A DNA stretch of 31,329 bases, taken from the IMG/VR virus record IMGVR_UViG_3300047287_000218, positions 1 to 31,329 of that record; one strand, written 5' to 3'. Each line of letters begins with the position of its first letter. Within the stretch, counting starts at the first letter, position 1. This DNA is from a virus. Both the position numbers and the translations under genes were made by a program. Of this stretch, positions 16,320 through 24,061 are shown in pieces. The notes below the pieces were generated by a model. The model saw only the letters and a list, made by a program, of their open reading frames with translations, was not told the origin of the DNA and did no database searches.

Positions 16320-17420
16320 TTATAATCCTGCAAGTTTGCGTAGTGCAACAATCTCAGCTTTACCTGTAGACTGATCTGCGCTCACAGACTTGTTACCAGT
16401 AAACACAGTACTCTGTGCTTTGGCGCTCTCAACTAGCGTGGATTTAGCTGTCTTGCTAACTGCTTCGTTAAGAACTGCTGGTAGATATTTTTCAAAAGAT
16501 TCCTTAAGATTTGTTGTCTTTACTGTTTGCAGTAAGTCTTCCATAATCTCACGTTTCTCTTTGGACAATGGAGCTACCAGCTCCTGCATTACACGGGTAC
16601 GCTTTGCAACGTCTTCTGCGACGGTAGCTTTACGTACAGCTTCTGCAATCATATTGTCTTTTTGTGCTAGTTGTTGAGCTGTCTCATCCAACTTAGCTTG
16701 AAGTTCGGCAACTTGTTTGCCCATCTTCTTAACTTCAGTTCCATCTGCAAAGTGGCTTGCCATGAATTCTGCGGCGAATGTTTCCATGATCTTACGACCA
16801 AACGCATTTTCACGAGCAACCTTGATGTCTTCTTTAAGCTGAGTTAGCTCAGTCTTCATAGCACTAGAAATAATGCCTTCAACTTTGCTAGCGGCTTCTT
16901 TAACAAACTTAGCCTTTGCATCTGCAATAATCTTTTTACCCTCTTGAACCATACGAACACGAGCTGTGCGTAATGCTTGCTCATCTTCATGTAATTCATT
17001 AAGTTCACCGGTTAGACGCTGTAACACAAATTCTTCTAACTTAGCAAAGTTAGTTTCATGTGCTTGGCGGTCTTTTCTCAATTCGCCGATTTCACGTGCA
17101 AGAGCTTCCATAACGAACTTGTTTAATAGTTCGCTGTGTTCAGCAACTTTCTTTTTGTAAGCTACACGAGCTTCAACTAGAGCGTCTTTATCTTGCTTGA
17201 ATTCTACGATTTCTTGCTCAATTGCTTCTTCAATCATTTGATTCATTGATTCAACAATTAGGCCCTTATCGTGCTCATAACGCTGAGCAAATTCTTCGCG
17301 AAGGTTGGCTGTCATTTCTGCTTTAGCTTCATTTACTTTCTGTTCGAAAGCCTCAGCTAATTTAGACTTAACATCTTCTGAGAGTACCTCTGAACCGAGT
17401 AGTTCCGAAAAAACTGTCAT
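16320..17420 (-). CDS. 22: Prohead core scaffold gp22
   Basis: A 366-residue, almost wholly helical, Glu/Lys/Ala-rich protein with long coiled-coil stretches from about residue 15 to 270. In T4-like phages gp22 forms the internal scaffold around which gp23 assembles and is later destroyed by gp21. Segments such as LNKFVMEALAREIGELRKDR and AFGRKIMETFAAEFMASHF are typical of this family. The ribosome-binding site AAGGAGAAGG precedes the ATG. It lies 12 bases after gp21 and 17 before gp23, in the T4 order. Confidence 0.93.
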   Translation of the reverse strand: MTVFSELLGSEVLSEDVKSKLAEAFEQKVNEAKAEMTANLREEFAQRYEHDKGLIVESMNQMIEEAIEQEIVEFKQDKDALVEARVAYKKKVAEHSELLNKFVMEALAREIGELRKDRQAHETNFAKLEEFVLQRLTGELNELHEDEQALRTARVRMVQEGKKIIADAKAKFVKEAASKVEGIISSAMKTELTQLKEDIKVARENAFGRKIMETFAAEFMASHFADGTEVKKMGKQVAELQAKLDETAQQLAQKDNMIAEAVRKATVAEDVAKRTRVMQELVAPLSKEKREIMEDLLQTVKTTNLKESFEKYLPAVLNEAVSKTAKSTLVESAKAQSTVFTGNKSVSADQSTGKAEIVALRKLAGL

Positions 17421-17432
17421 TATACCTTCTCC

Positions 17433-18074
17433 TTAGACTTTAAGGTTTTGGATAAACTTCAGAACCTCTTCCTGGAGGTATTTCTGTGCTTTAGAGTCAT
17501 ACTTAACGGCTTCTGCAACTTCCATGATTTGTCTCTGACGAGAACTCATCATAACACGTTCGTAGATAGCCTTAGGGTACGCCTCTGGCGCACTAGGGTT
17601 CGCAACAATATCAACCGTAACGATTTCAAAGTCTTTGACTTCGCCGCTTTCGTTAACATTACCTGAACCTCTAGAACTTACACCCAATTTTACACCGCTT
17701 TCTAACAATGTTTTCACAATGTTGCCCATTGGTGTTGGTAGGATCTTTAGCTTGCCCAAACCATTACCGCCATCCATATAGATGTCAGTAATCATGTGGC
17801 TTACACGATCCAAATTCACTTGTAAATCATCTGGGTGATCTGCCTCACCCAATACACTATATCCCGAATTAATGCGTTCTTTTATACTCTTAACGGCACG
17901 ACCAATTTCGTTTACAGGGTAAACTCGTTGGTTTTGGTTTTTAACGCCGCCTTGTATAAAAATACCACTCATAAACAAGTCCTTAGACTTGCCGTCTTGG
18001 CCTTCACGGCTTTCCACGACAAGCTGGGCTTGATCGAAAGTCAGTGCTTCTTTAAGTGGTACGTATTTCATCAT
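17433..18074 (-). CDS. 21: Prohead core protease gp21
   Basis: A 213-residue serine protease of the T4 prohead protease family (S77). The candidate catalytic His is H80 in GEADHPDD and the candidate Ser lies in GVSSRG (S133/S134). The conserved NQNQRVYP segment is also present. It acts inside the prohead, cleaving scaffold, core and capsid N-termini before DNA packaging. The start codon overlaps by one base the stop of the upstream acidic core gene (TAATG), giving coupling, with AGGA six bases upstream. A second ATG follows at once, so M1 or M2 could be used. Length is as expected for the family. Confidence 0.95.
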   Translation of the reverse strand: MMKYVPLKEALTFDQAQLVVESREGQDGKSKDLFMSGIFIQGGVKNQNQRVYPVNEIGRAVKSIKERINSGYSVLGEADHPDDLQVNLDRVSHMITDIYMDGGNGLGKLKILPTPMGNIVKTLLESGVKLGVSSRGSGNVNESGEVKDFEIVTVDIVANPSAPEAYPKAIYERVMMSSRQRQIMEVAEAVKYDSKAQKYLQEEVLKFIQNLKV

Positions 18075-18925
18075 TAACGTCCTGCAACTGGAGAGCGTGT
18101 GTTACCAGCGGCTTCAGCTTTAGCTGGCTTGGCAACTGCACTTAAACTAGGAGCTTTCTTGTTACCAGTAGTGTTTACATTACCAGCATTGTCTTCCTTA
18201 GTAGATGGGTTTAGCAAACCACCTTGTGTTCCGCCTTTGTTGCTTTCACTTCCGCCTAGTTTGAATGGCTTAGCGGCCATACCTTTTGCACCACTGTTAG
18301 CGGCTACTGGGCTCTTAGTGTTATTACCGTTGTCGCCACCTGCTGGCTTTGCAACTGCAATAAGGTCAGCACTTTCGTCTAGTTCGTCAGCATCTTCAAA
18401 TTGGAAACTTTCTTCTGTTTCTTCTTCGTCGCCGAATTCGTCGCCCATGTCGTCTCCGCCCATGTCGTCGCCTAGATCGTCGCCTGTACCGTTTTCATCT
18501 TTTAATTGAGCAAACAAGCTCTTTAGCTCGTCTAGCGCATCTTCAACGTCCATAACTGCGTCGTCGATTTGACCTTCAGTGTCGCCACCGTCGTCTTCAC
18601 CGAATTCGTCACCCATGTCGTCGCCCATGTCGTCAGCACTGTCGTCGCCGAATTCTAGTTCGTCTTCGTCTTCTTCGCTGAACATTTCTTCGCTAGCGAT
18701 GTCTTCTTTAGCGGCACTAATGTCGCTACCGAAGTCGTCTTGCATGTCGCCGTCTAATTCTTCAGTTTCTAAAACTTCTTCCTCAGACACGTCATCGCTC
18801 TCAATTAAGCCTTCATAAATGCTACGACCTTTCTCTACGAAGAAAGAGTGTAGTAAATCTTGAGCTTTGTCTTCTTCCTTATTCAGGATGTGCTCTAGCA
18901 CTTGTTCTAATATCTTTTTTGACAT
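18074..18925 (-). CDS. Acidic prohead core protein (gp67-like)
   Basis: A 283-residue, strongly acidic protein at the T4 gene 67/68 position between portal and protease. The N-terminal 40 residues form a helical segment (ILEQVLEHILNKEEDKAQDL, then FFVEKGRSIYEGLIE), resembling the start of T4 gp67-type core proteins. Residues about 45-190 are dominated by Asp, Glu and Gly with repeats of the form DDMGDEFG. The C-terminal 90 residues switch to a basic, Asn/Gly/Lys/Ala-rich tail with KSPVA and RSPVAGR. A longer frame begins at a TTG at 18946, but AAAGGAGA at 18932-18939 correctly spaces the ATG at 18925. It is probably an internal core protein cleaved by gp21. Confidence 0.75.
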   Translation of the reverse strand: MSKKILEQVLEHILNKEEDKAQDLLHSFFVEKGRSIYEGLIESDDVSEEEVLETEELDGDMQDDFGSDISAAKEDIASEEMFSEEDEDELEFGDDSADDMGDDMGDEFGEDDGGDTEGQIDDAVMDVEDALDELKSLFAQLKDENGTGDDLGDDMGGDDMGDEFGDEEETEESFQFEDADELDESADLIAVAKPAGGDNGNNTKSPVAANSGAKGMAAKPFKLGGSESNKGGTQGGLLNPSTKEDNAGNVNTTGNKKAPSLSAVAKPAKAEAAGNTRSPVAGR

Positions 18926-18931
18926 TCCTAT

Positions 18932-18939
18932 ATCTCCTT
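18932..18939 (-). promoter_or_regulatory. Ribosome-binding site fixing the 18925 start
   Basis: AAAGGAGA on the minus strand lies six bases before the ATG at 18925 and falls inside the longer TTG-initiated frame. It therefore argues for the shorter protein. Confidence 0.8.
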
Positions 18940-18968
18940 TGGCCAAAGATAGTTTATTATCGTAATAT

Positions 18969-18976
18969 TATTTAAA
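18969..18976 (-). promoter_or_regulatory. Possible late promoter TTTAAATA
   Basis: One mismatch to the T4 late octamer on the minus strand, 43 bases upstream of the acidic core gene and downstream of the hairpin at 18990-19060. The sequence around it is AT-rich, so chance is a real possibility. Confidence 0.35.
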
Positions 18977-18989
18977 TCAGGGGAGTAAA

Positions 18990-19060
18990 ATACCCTTAGA
19001 AAAGGCCTAAAAAACGTAGTTTTTTGATTTTAGGCCTCGGCATAAGTATGCCTAGGGTAT
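18990..19060 (-). terminator. Branched inverted repeats / terminator between core genes
   Basis: Three nested inverted repeats fill this gap. The outer stem is ATACCCT (18990-18996) with AGGGTAT (19054-19060). The first inner stem is AGGCCTAAAA (19003-19012) with TTTTAGGCCT (19028-19037). A second inner hairpin is GGCAT-AAGT-ATGCC (19039-19052). Together they can fold as a three-way junction. On the minus strand the main stem is followed by TTTTCT, so it can also act as a rho-independent terminator after the small basic core gene. Confidence 0.65.
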
Positions 19061-19287
19061 TATTGTGCGGCCGCTCTAGCGTAAATTACGCCTAGTTTTT
19101 GCGCTTTTTTGTTGACTTCTGCTTTACGTAGCTCTTTCATCTTACGCAATTTGTTCAAGTGCATAAGTGTTAAACGACTTCTACGAGTGTCGGTTTTACG
19201 TAATTGATCCAATTGACCTTTAAAAATGTCATTAGGAGTTTGTTCTTTTTGTTCTTCTGCGCTTTCACGCAACTCTAAAAATTTCAT
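19060..19287 (-). CDS. Small basic prohead core-like protein
   Basis: A 75-residue, Lys/Arg-rich protein that starts MKFLELRESAEEQKEQ and has a central basic helix LTLMHLNKLRKMKELRK. It lies in the T4 gene 67/68 interval directly downstream of the portal gene. Small basic proteins of this kind at this locus are often annotated as prohead core (gp68-like) in T4 relatives; I cannot confirm homology. The ATG overlaps the portal stop (ATGA), with a good ribosome-binding site (AGAAGGAG) inside the portal gene. It may pair electrostatically with the acidic core protein encoded next. The stop lies inside the branched terminator. Confidence 0.7.
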   Translation of the reverse strand: MKFLELRESAEEQKEQTPNDIFKGQLDQLRKTDTRRSRLTLMHLNKLRKMKELRKAEVNKKAQKLGVIYARAAAQ

Positions 19288-20978
19288 TGTGGAGCTCCTT
19301 CTGGGGGTGCTTCGCCCGCCGCTTCGCCGCCCTCTGGGGGTGCTTCTTCGGCACCGCCTTCAGCTGGAGGTTGTACACCAACTGCGCCAAGCTCGTTAGT
19401 GCCAATGCCGCCGGCTGTGCCTGCGCTCATCATATCGTCTGCGCCCACACCTGCATCTTCGTGCTTGTCTGGGTTTTCTTCTAACCATAGTTCTTCGTTT
19501 TCTACAATCTCGTCTTCTTCTAAGCCCAAGTATTTCTGTAGAACAAAGCGTCTGCTCAAGAATGGAACTTCTGCTAGCTGTGTAAACACACTGGCGCGGC
19601 TGGCATTTAGTTCTGTTTCTCTGTATGCGGCAAAGTTTTGTGGTGGTAGGAAACGTAAATCAAACGTACTAGCATCAATCTCAATGCCTTTAAACTTTAA
19701 AAATAGCTTGAATTCTTCGTCAAAACGTGGAGCAATCAAGCCTTGAATACGTTGGCAATACTTGTTAAAACGGAATTCTTGAATAAAAGCTGTTCCTACT
19801 TTGCCGTCTTGATATGCCGCTGTACCGTCATCTGGACCAGTTGGCAAGTAGCTACTAGGAATACGCAAAGCTCGCATCATCTTGTTAGTAAAGAACTTTA
19901 AGTCATCAATCTGACCCAAGTTTTCACCGCCCGGTAGCGTTTCAACTTTACTTCCACGTCCGTCTGCTGTTGTAGCAAAGAAGTAGTCTTCCATCATGCT
20001 TAATGGATTATAGCCTGCATCCATAACTGTTTGTCCGCCGCCGTTACGGCTTGGGATTCTGCGTTGGTGAATTTCGTTTTTAACACGTTCAACAAATGCC
20101 ATGGCCATGTGTGCTGGCATATTACCTGTGTCAATATAAAATACACGACGTTCAGGCGCACGTTGTACGCGGTAGATAATAATAGCGTCTTCTAGCAATT
20201 CTTTTTGCTTGTAAATCTTAAAGATACTGTCTAGAATACTTGTTCCAAAAGGCCAGTTGTTGTCCATACCTTCTGTCATTGACAAATGTACAACGTGGTC
20301 ACTGTCAATACCAAATTCTTCAATTTGTCCTTGGTTGCTTTTGCTACCATAGTTCATTGCCTGGCCTGGCTGAATGTTGCCTAAACGGCTCATTGCACTC
20401 ATGGCCATAAACTGTGTATCATGCTTGATAACATCTGTAGCTGTTTTGTCCATCATGTCTAAAGACAAGTTTTTAACAACATACTGCTCTGGTTTTTTGC
20501 CTTTGGTTTGATTAATAATAATCTTAGTTAGTGCTGTAGGGTCTAACCAAATCCATTCAAACGTTTCTGGATCACGAATAAAAAAGTTGTCGCCATACTT
20601 TAGTACACTACGCACTGCTCTAAATAGTCGCTTGTCCCATTCATTGATGCGGCACCATTGTTGCAAGGCCTTACGTAATACTTTTACTTCACTGTCAGTA
20701 GGTGTATCGTTAAAATGAACGTCAAATGGTACGTTTGTTTTTGCATCGAACTGTGTGCAAAACTCAGCAATAGTGTCTAATGCCGCGTTAATTTCACTGT
20801 CAGCATCCATTTGGTCGTATTGCATATAACGGTCAACACGGTTTGGTGTACCTGTGTACACTTCATTTAGATAGCTAGAAAACTTGCTAGTTGTCACGCT
20901 TCTGGAATTGGTGCTTTGAGGCTGATTCCCAGGGTTAAATGACGATTTTTGAACGTTAAAGTATTTTTTCCAAGACAT
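19284..20978 (-). CDS. 20: Portal vertex protein gp20
   Basis: A 564-residue portal subunit (T4 gp20 is 524). Recognisable segments include the N-terminal RYMQYDQMDADSEINAALDT, NVPFDVHF, and RVQRAPERRVFYIDTGNMP. These are followed by RIPSRNGGGQTVMD, MMEDYFFATTADGRGSKVET and LRIPSSYLPTGPDD. These are hallmark portal-family motifs. It forms the dodecameric DNA channel at the head vertex and nucleates the core. The C-terminal 60 residues are a Pro/Glu/Gly/Ala-rich acidic tail with EAPPEGG-type repeats, longer than expected. Its start lies 14 bases after the tape-measure stop; no clear Shine-Dalgarno is visible. Confidence 0.96.
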   Translation of the reverse strand: MSWKKYFNVQKSSFNPGNQPQSTNSRSVTTSKFSSYLNEVYTGTPNRVDRYMQYDQMDADSEINAALDTIAEFCTQFDAKTNVPFDVHFNDTPTDSEVKVLRKALQQWCRINEWDKRLFRAVRSVLKYGDNFFIRDPETFEWIWLDPTALTKIIINQTKGKKPEQYVVKNLSLDMMDKTATDVIKHDTQFMAMSAMSRLGNIQPGQAMNYGSKSNQGQIEEFGIDSDHVVHLSMTEGMDNNWPFGTSILDSIFKIYKQKELLEDAIIIYRVQRAPERRVFYIDTGNMPAHMAMAFVERVKNEIHQRRIPSRNGGGQTVMDAGYNPLSMMEDYFFATTADGRGSKVETLPGGENLGQIDDLKFFTNKMMRALRIPSSYLPTGPDDGTAAYQDGKVGTAFIQEFRFNKYCQRIQGLIAPRFDEEFKLFLKFKGIEIDASTFDLRFLPPQNFAAYRETELNASRASVFTQLAEVPFLSRRFVLQKYLGLEEDEIVENEELWLEENPDKHEDAGVGADDMMSAGTAGGIGTNELGAVGVQPPAEGGAEEAPPEGGEAAGEAPPEGAPQ

Positions 20979-20992
20979 AGTTGTATATTTAG

Positions 20993-23128
20993 TTAAGCGT
21001 AAGCCCCTGCCTGTTCAACAGCTTTACCAGTTCTTTCGGTGTTATCAGCAATCATTTTTTGCTGTCTTACACTAGACTTGGTAGCGTCTGCCATTTCTTG
21101 CATTAGTTGAGTTTGTTCTTTTTGTACATCGGCCATGTTACCATATGAATATGATTCACGTTTAACTGTGGCCGCTACCACTGGGCTACTTGCGTCACTG
21201 ACTTCACTGCCCATGATTGGGTTTCCCATGGCATCTGTTTTCATCTGTCCAGGAGCATTAGTTTCTTCTTTGCTAACGCCTAGTACTTTACGTCCTAGCC
21301 AAGAACTCTTTAACCAATCATAAAGCATAGTAAACGGCTTCATGGCCATTTCACCGATAGTCATCAGCAACTTAAATGGAGCTGTCATAACGTCCCATAC
21401 TGCATTGCCTATTGCTTTAAACACGTTAACAACTACGTCTAATATGTCGGATGCAGTATCCCATATGGAATCACCTATGCCTATTAGGGTTTCACTAAAG
21501 AAAGTCATTACAGATGTTAATTTTTCAAACGTCCATACGACTGCGGTACGCAATGCATGTATTACTGGGTTTAACATTGCAAATGCTTTGCCTACTAGCC
21601 ACATTGCTGGCTTTAGTACAGCCATGATAAAGTCAACAAATCCGCCTAGCATACTAACTGTAAAATCTAATGCGTCTGCTAAGCCGTCGATCATTTCCGT
21701 TGGAATTAAGTCAATGAATCCAAACAGTTTGCTACTTAATTTTTCAAAGGTAGCACCCATCTTTTCGCTGATGCTTTTTAATTTTTCTTCTGCACGGCCT
21801 TTGGCTTTAATTGCTTCAAGTTCTTCGGTACTCATTTCTGTGTACTTTTTAGCATTGTTATACATTTCTAACAATCGCTTGGCACTTGCATCGCCTTGCT
21901 GTGCCAACAACTGCAATGTAGGAATATTAGGTCCCATGCTGTTAACCATGGCTTGTGCGCTAGCGCCAAATTCTCCTGCGCTAACTGTGTTATCTTTTAA
22001 TTTCTTCTGGAAGTTATCAAGTACTTGAATATCCGCAAACGGCGCTATTTCCTGGCCTAGCTTAGTGTTAATAATACTTAGGCCTGCACTTTGTGCTTCA
22101 GCTACTTGATTAAACAACTCTTTACCTAGCTGTCCAAATACCGCTTCAAATCCGCTGGCTCCACGTGCCAATGCTACAACTGCTTCTTCTGTACTACGTC
22201 CAAATTGCTTTAAGCCGTTGATAATAACTGGACTCTTTAACAAGTCGCCTAGGCTCTTTTTCATTGCGTTCATATCTGCGCCAGTGGCTATACTAACATT
22301 ACGCAATGTTTCTAAACTCTTACCATAGGCTTTGGCCGCACCGCTTACGGCATCTGCACCTTTGGCTCCTGTGGCCGCAAATACGTTAATAAAGTCTGCA
22401 CTGCCTTTGGCTAGGTCAGCCGCACTCATACCAAAGGTGCCGTAAGTATCTCTAACTTGCGTTTGCAAGTCACCAAACGCACGGGCCGCATCCATACCAT
22501 TTGAGCCTAATGCTCTATATGCTTGTCCTGTTTCTTTTAATGCACCATAAAAACTCTTTAATGCCAATCCCGAGTTAGCCGCAATTTCTGCACTTTCGCC
22601 TAATTTGCTACTATAACCCAAGCCAGCATTGACCATGTCTTCCATGCTGTCCAAGTATTCTTTAGTTTTGTTGGCCAGCATCATTAGGCCTTGGCCTGCA
22701 ACTTGTAATGCAAGTCCCCATGGACCGCCCATATACTGTCCAAGTGCAGACATGCCGCTACTCATTGTACCCATGGCCTCTGCTACACCAGCACTACTTT
22801 TAGAAATTTGGAATAACTTTTTAGAACCTTCAAATGCCGCAGTGCCAAACATACCTATAGTACTGCTATGGCGCATGGCATTTGTGCCCATGTCACCAAA
22901 GTTCTTTTTAAGTGACTTGGCTGTTTCGCCCAAGTCTTCTAGTTGCTCAACTGGATTTGTTGAGCCGGGGGCAGATGCACCGCCGCCCGCTTTGCCTGAG
23001 CTTGCCCCAGTCGCGCCGGCACTACTACCGCCAAACTTGTCTAGCAGTTTAAGTAGCGTTTCTTCTGTTGCCCATTGGGGACGACTCGACCCGTCTGGTA
23101 AGTTAATATCCTGTGGTGGTTTAGCCAT
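20993..23128 (-). CDS. Tape-measure-like tail protein
   Basis: A 711-residue protein with tape-measure architecture. It has a Gly/Ser/Ala-rich N-terminal linker (about 30-60), then a long helical Ala-rich region with small hydrophobic patches (MSSGMSALGQYMGGPWGLAL). The region of about 480-590 is strongly hydrophobic (MLGGFVDFIMAVLKPAMWLV, TFFSETLIGIGDSIWDTASD), as in tape measures that contact the host membrane. A helical C-terminus follows. In tailed phages this protein sets tail length and is threaded through the tube. Here it is transcribed into gp20, with a late-promoter-like octamer 33 bases upstream, and sits opposite the gp26-like gene. It would correspond functionally to T4 gp29, but direct homology is not visible by eye. 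Confidence 0.75.
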   Translation of the reverse strand: MAKPPQDINLPDGSSRPQWATEETLLKLLDKFGGSSAGATGASSGKAGGGASAPGSTNPVEQLEDLGETAKSLKKNFGDMGTNAMRHSSTIGMFGTAAFEGSKKLFQISKSSAGVAEAMGTMSSGMSALGQYMGGPWGLALQVAGQGLMMLANKTKEYLDSMEDMVNAGLGYSSKLGESAEIAANSGLALKSFYGALKETGQAYRALGSNGMDAARAFGDLQTQVRDTYGTFGMSAADLAKGSADFINVFAATGAKGADAVSGAAKAYGKSLETLRNVSIATGADMNAMKKSLGDLLKSPVIINGLKQFGRSTEEAVVALARGASGFEAVFGQLGKELFNQVAEAQSAGLSIINTKLGQEIAPFADIQVLDNFQKKLKDNTVSAGEFGASAQAMVNSMGPNIPTLQLLAQQGDASAKRLLEMYNNAKKYTEMSTEELEAIKAKGRAEEKLKSISEKMGATFEKLSSKLFGFIDLIPTEMIDGLADALDFTVSMLGGFVDFIMAVLKPAMWLVGKAFAMLNPVIHALRTAVVWTFEKLTSVMTFFSETLIGIGDSIWDTASDILDVVVNVFKAIGNAVWDVMTAPFKLLMTIGEMAMKPFTMLYDWLKSSWLGRKVLGVSKEETNAPGQMKTDAMGNPIMGSEVSDASSPVVAATVKRESYSYGNMADVQKEQTQLMQEMADATKSSVRQQKMIADNTERTGKAVEQAGAYA

Positions 23129-23138
23129 TATCTACGTA

Positions 23139-23146
23139 TATAAATA
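23139..23146 (+). promoter_or_regulatory. T4-type late promoter TATAAATA (rightward)
   Basis: A perfect octamer on the plus strand, 35 bases upstream of the gp26-like ATG at 23181. It faces a leftward promoter-like octamer at 23161-23168. Confidence 0.8.
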
Positions 23147-23160
23147 CTCCAGTACACTAT

Positions 23161-23168
23161 TATTTATC
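23161..23168 (-). promoter_or_regulatory. Late-promoter-like octamer GATAAATA (leftward)
   Basis: On the minus strand GATAAATA, with one mismatch to consensus, lies 33 bases upstream of the tape-measure ATG at 23128. The same variant precedes the fibre gene at 10429. Confidence 0.55.
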
Positions 23169-23180
23169 GGAGTAAAAACC

Positions 23181-24026
23181 ATGGAAAACACACGCATGAA
23201 CCCACTGATTCAGTATAACAGAAGGCCTGCCAGATACGTTAAATTGCCAAGTATGGGAAAATGCTATCTCAAAGGTATTGATTTAACAGACACAAACGAA
23301 GTAGCCATTTATCCAATGACTGCCAAAGACGAATTATTATTGAAAAGCCCGGATGCTTTGCTCAACGGCGAATCAATCAAACAAGTCTTTAAAACCTGTG
23401 TGCCTGGTATTGTAGATCCAAATGAAATCCCTATCATTGATATGGATGCTATCATGGTAGGTATTCGCATGGCCACATATGGCGACCATATGGAACTTGA
23501 CTTTACTCATGATTGCGAACCTGATGCAGTAACACAAGTTAACGTTAACTTGGGTAACATATTAGACTCTACAACATTCTATGGCGGCGATGTGGAAGTT
23601 GTATTGCCAGGAAGTGGCATGAGAGTGTTTGTTAAGCCCTATACTTTAGTAGAACAAAACAAAGTTAATATTGCTGGCTTTGAAGAAATGGCCAAGAGCC
23701 AACAAGTAGAAGCAGAAGTTAAAGAGCAATTGCAAAAGCTAAAAATGGCTGGCAAGAGCTTTACACGTTTGTTGGATGCTACTTTAGACTTGATTACAGC
23801 CAGCATTGACAAAGTAATTACCCCTGACAATCAAGAGTTTACAGACAAGAAAATTATCAGGGAATGGGTAACATCTATTAGCAAGCCTGAGTTCGACTTA
23901 ATCGACAGAGCACTCAAGAGCATTACAGATGTTGGAGTTAACAGTAAAATTGTAGTTAAGTGCGCCAAATGCGGACAAGACTATAACGCCGAACTAACAT
24001 TCAACCCTAGCGATTTTTTCGGTTAA
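23181..24026 (+). CDS. 26: gp26-like baseplate hub/tail assembly protein
   Basis: A 281-residue protein of the T4 gp26-type family (Pfam T4 baseplate family, from memory). The motif series LPSMGKCYLKGIDL, VAIYPMTAKDELLLKSPDAL, LNGESIKQVFKTCVPGI and DMDAIMVGIRMATYGDHMEL is diagnostic. The C-terminus has CAKCG, then LTFNPSDFF, a likely zinc-binding end; the equivalent upstream pair is degenerate (THDC). A longer open frame extends upstream, but GGAG at 23169-23172 and the late promoter at 23139 fix the ATG at 23181. In T4, gp26 is needed for hub assembly. The stop is preceded by a slippery heptamer, and a -1 shift would join it to the following small frame, giving about 358 residues. Confidence 0.88.
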   Translation: MENTRMNPLIQYNRRPARYVKLPSMGKCYLKGIDLTDTNEVAIYPMTAKDELLLKSPDALLNGESIKQVFKTCVPGIVDPNEIPIIDMDAIMVGIRMATYGDHMELDFTHDCEPDAVTQVNVNLGNILDSTTFYGGDVEVVLPGSGMRVFVKPYTLVEQNKVNIAGFEEMAKSQQVEAEVKEQLQKLKMAGKSFTRLLDATLDLITASIDKVITPDNQEFTDKKIIREWVTSISKPEFDLIDRALKSITDVGVNSKIVVKCAKCGQDYNAELTFNPSDFFG

Positions 24027-24051
24027 GGCTTTCTCAATTACTGAAAGAGCC
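24014..24051 (+). promoter_or_regulatory. Candidate programmed -1 frameshift site
   Basis: T TTT TTC (24014-24020) lies exactly in the zero frame as codons GAT TTT TTC, two codons before the gp26-like stop. A six-base spacer is followed by a stem: GGC+TTTC (24027-24033) with GAAA+GCC (24043-24051, two-base bulge), loop nine bases. After a -1 shift the frame (CGG TTA AGG CTT ...) has no stop and runs into the downstream small gene. Heptamer, spacer length, structure and frame all fit a canonical signal. Confidence 0.75.
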
Positions 24052-24061
24052 CGCTAAACTA

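Noticed and set aside
18926-18946. TTG start for the acidic core protein
   Set aside because: The Shine-Dalgarno lies inside this extension and serves the ATG at 18925.
22629-23180. Upstream extension of the gp26-like gene
   Set aside because: The open frame continues far upstream, but it is antisense to the tape-measure gene, and the late promoter plus ribosome-binding site set the start at 23181.
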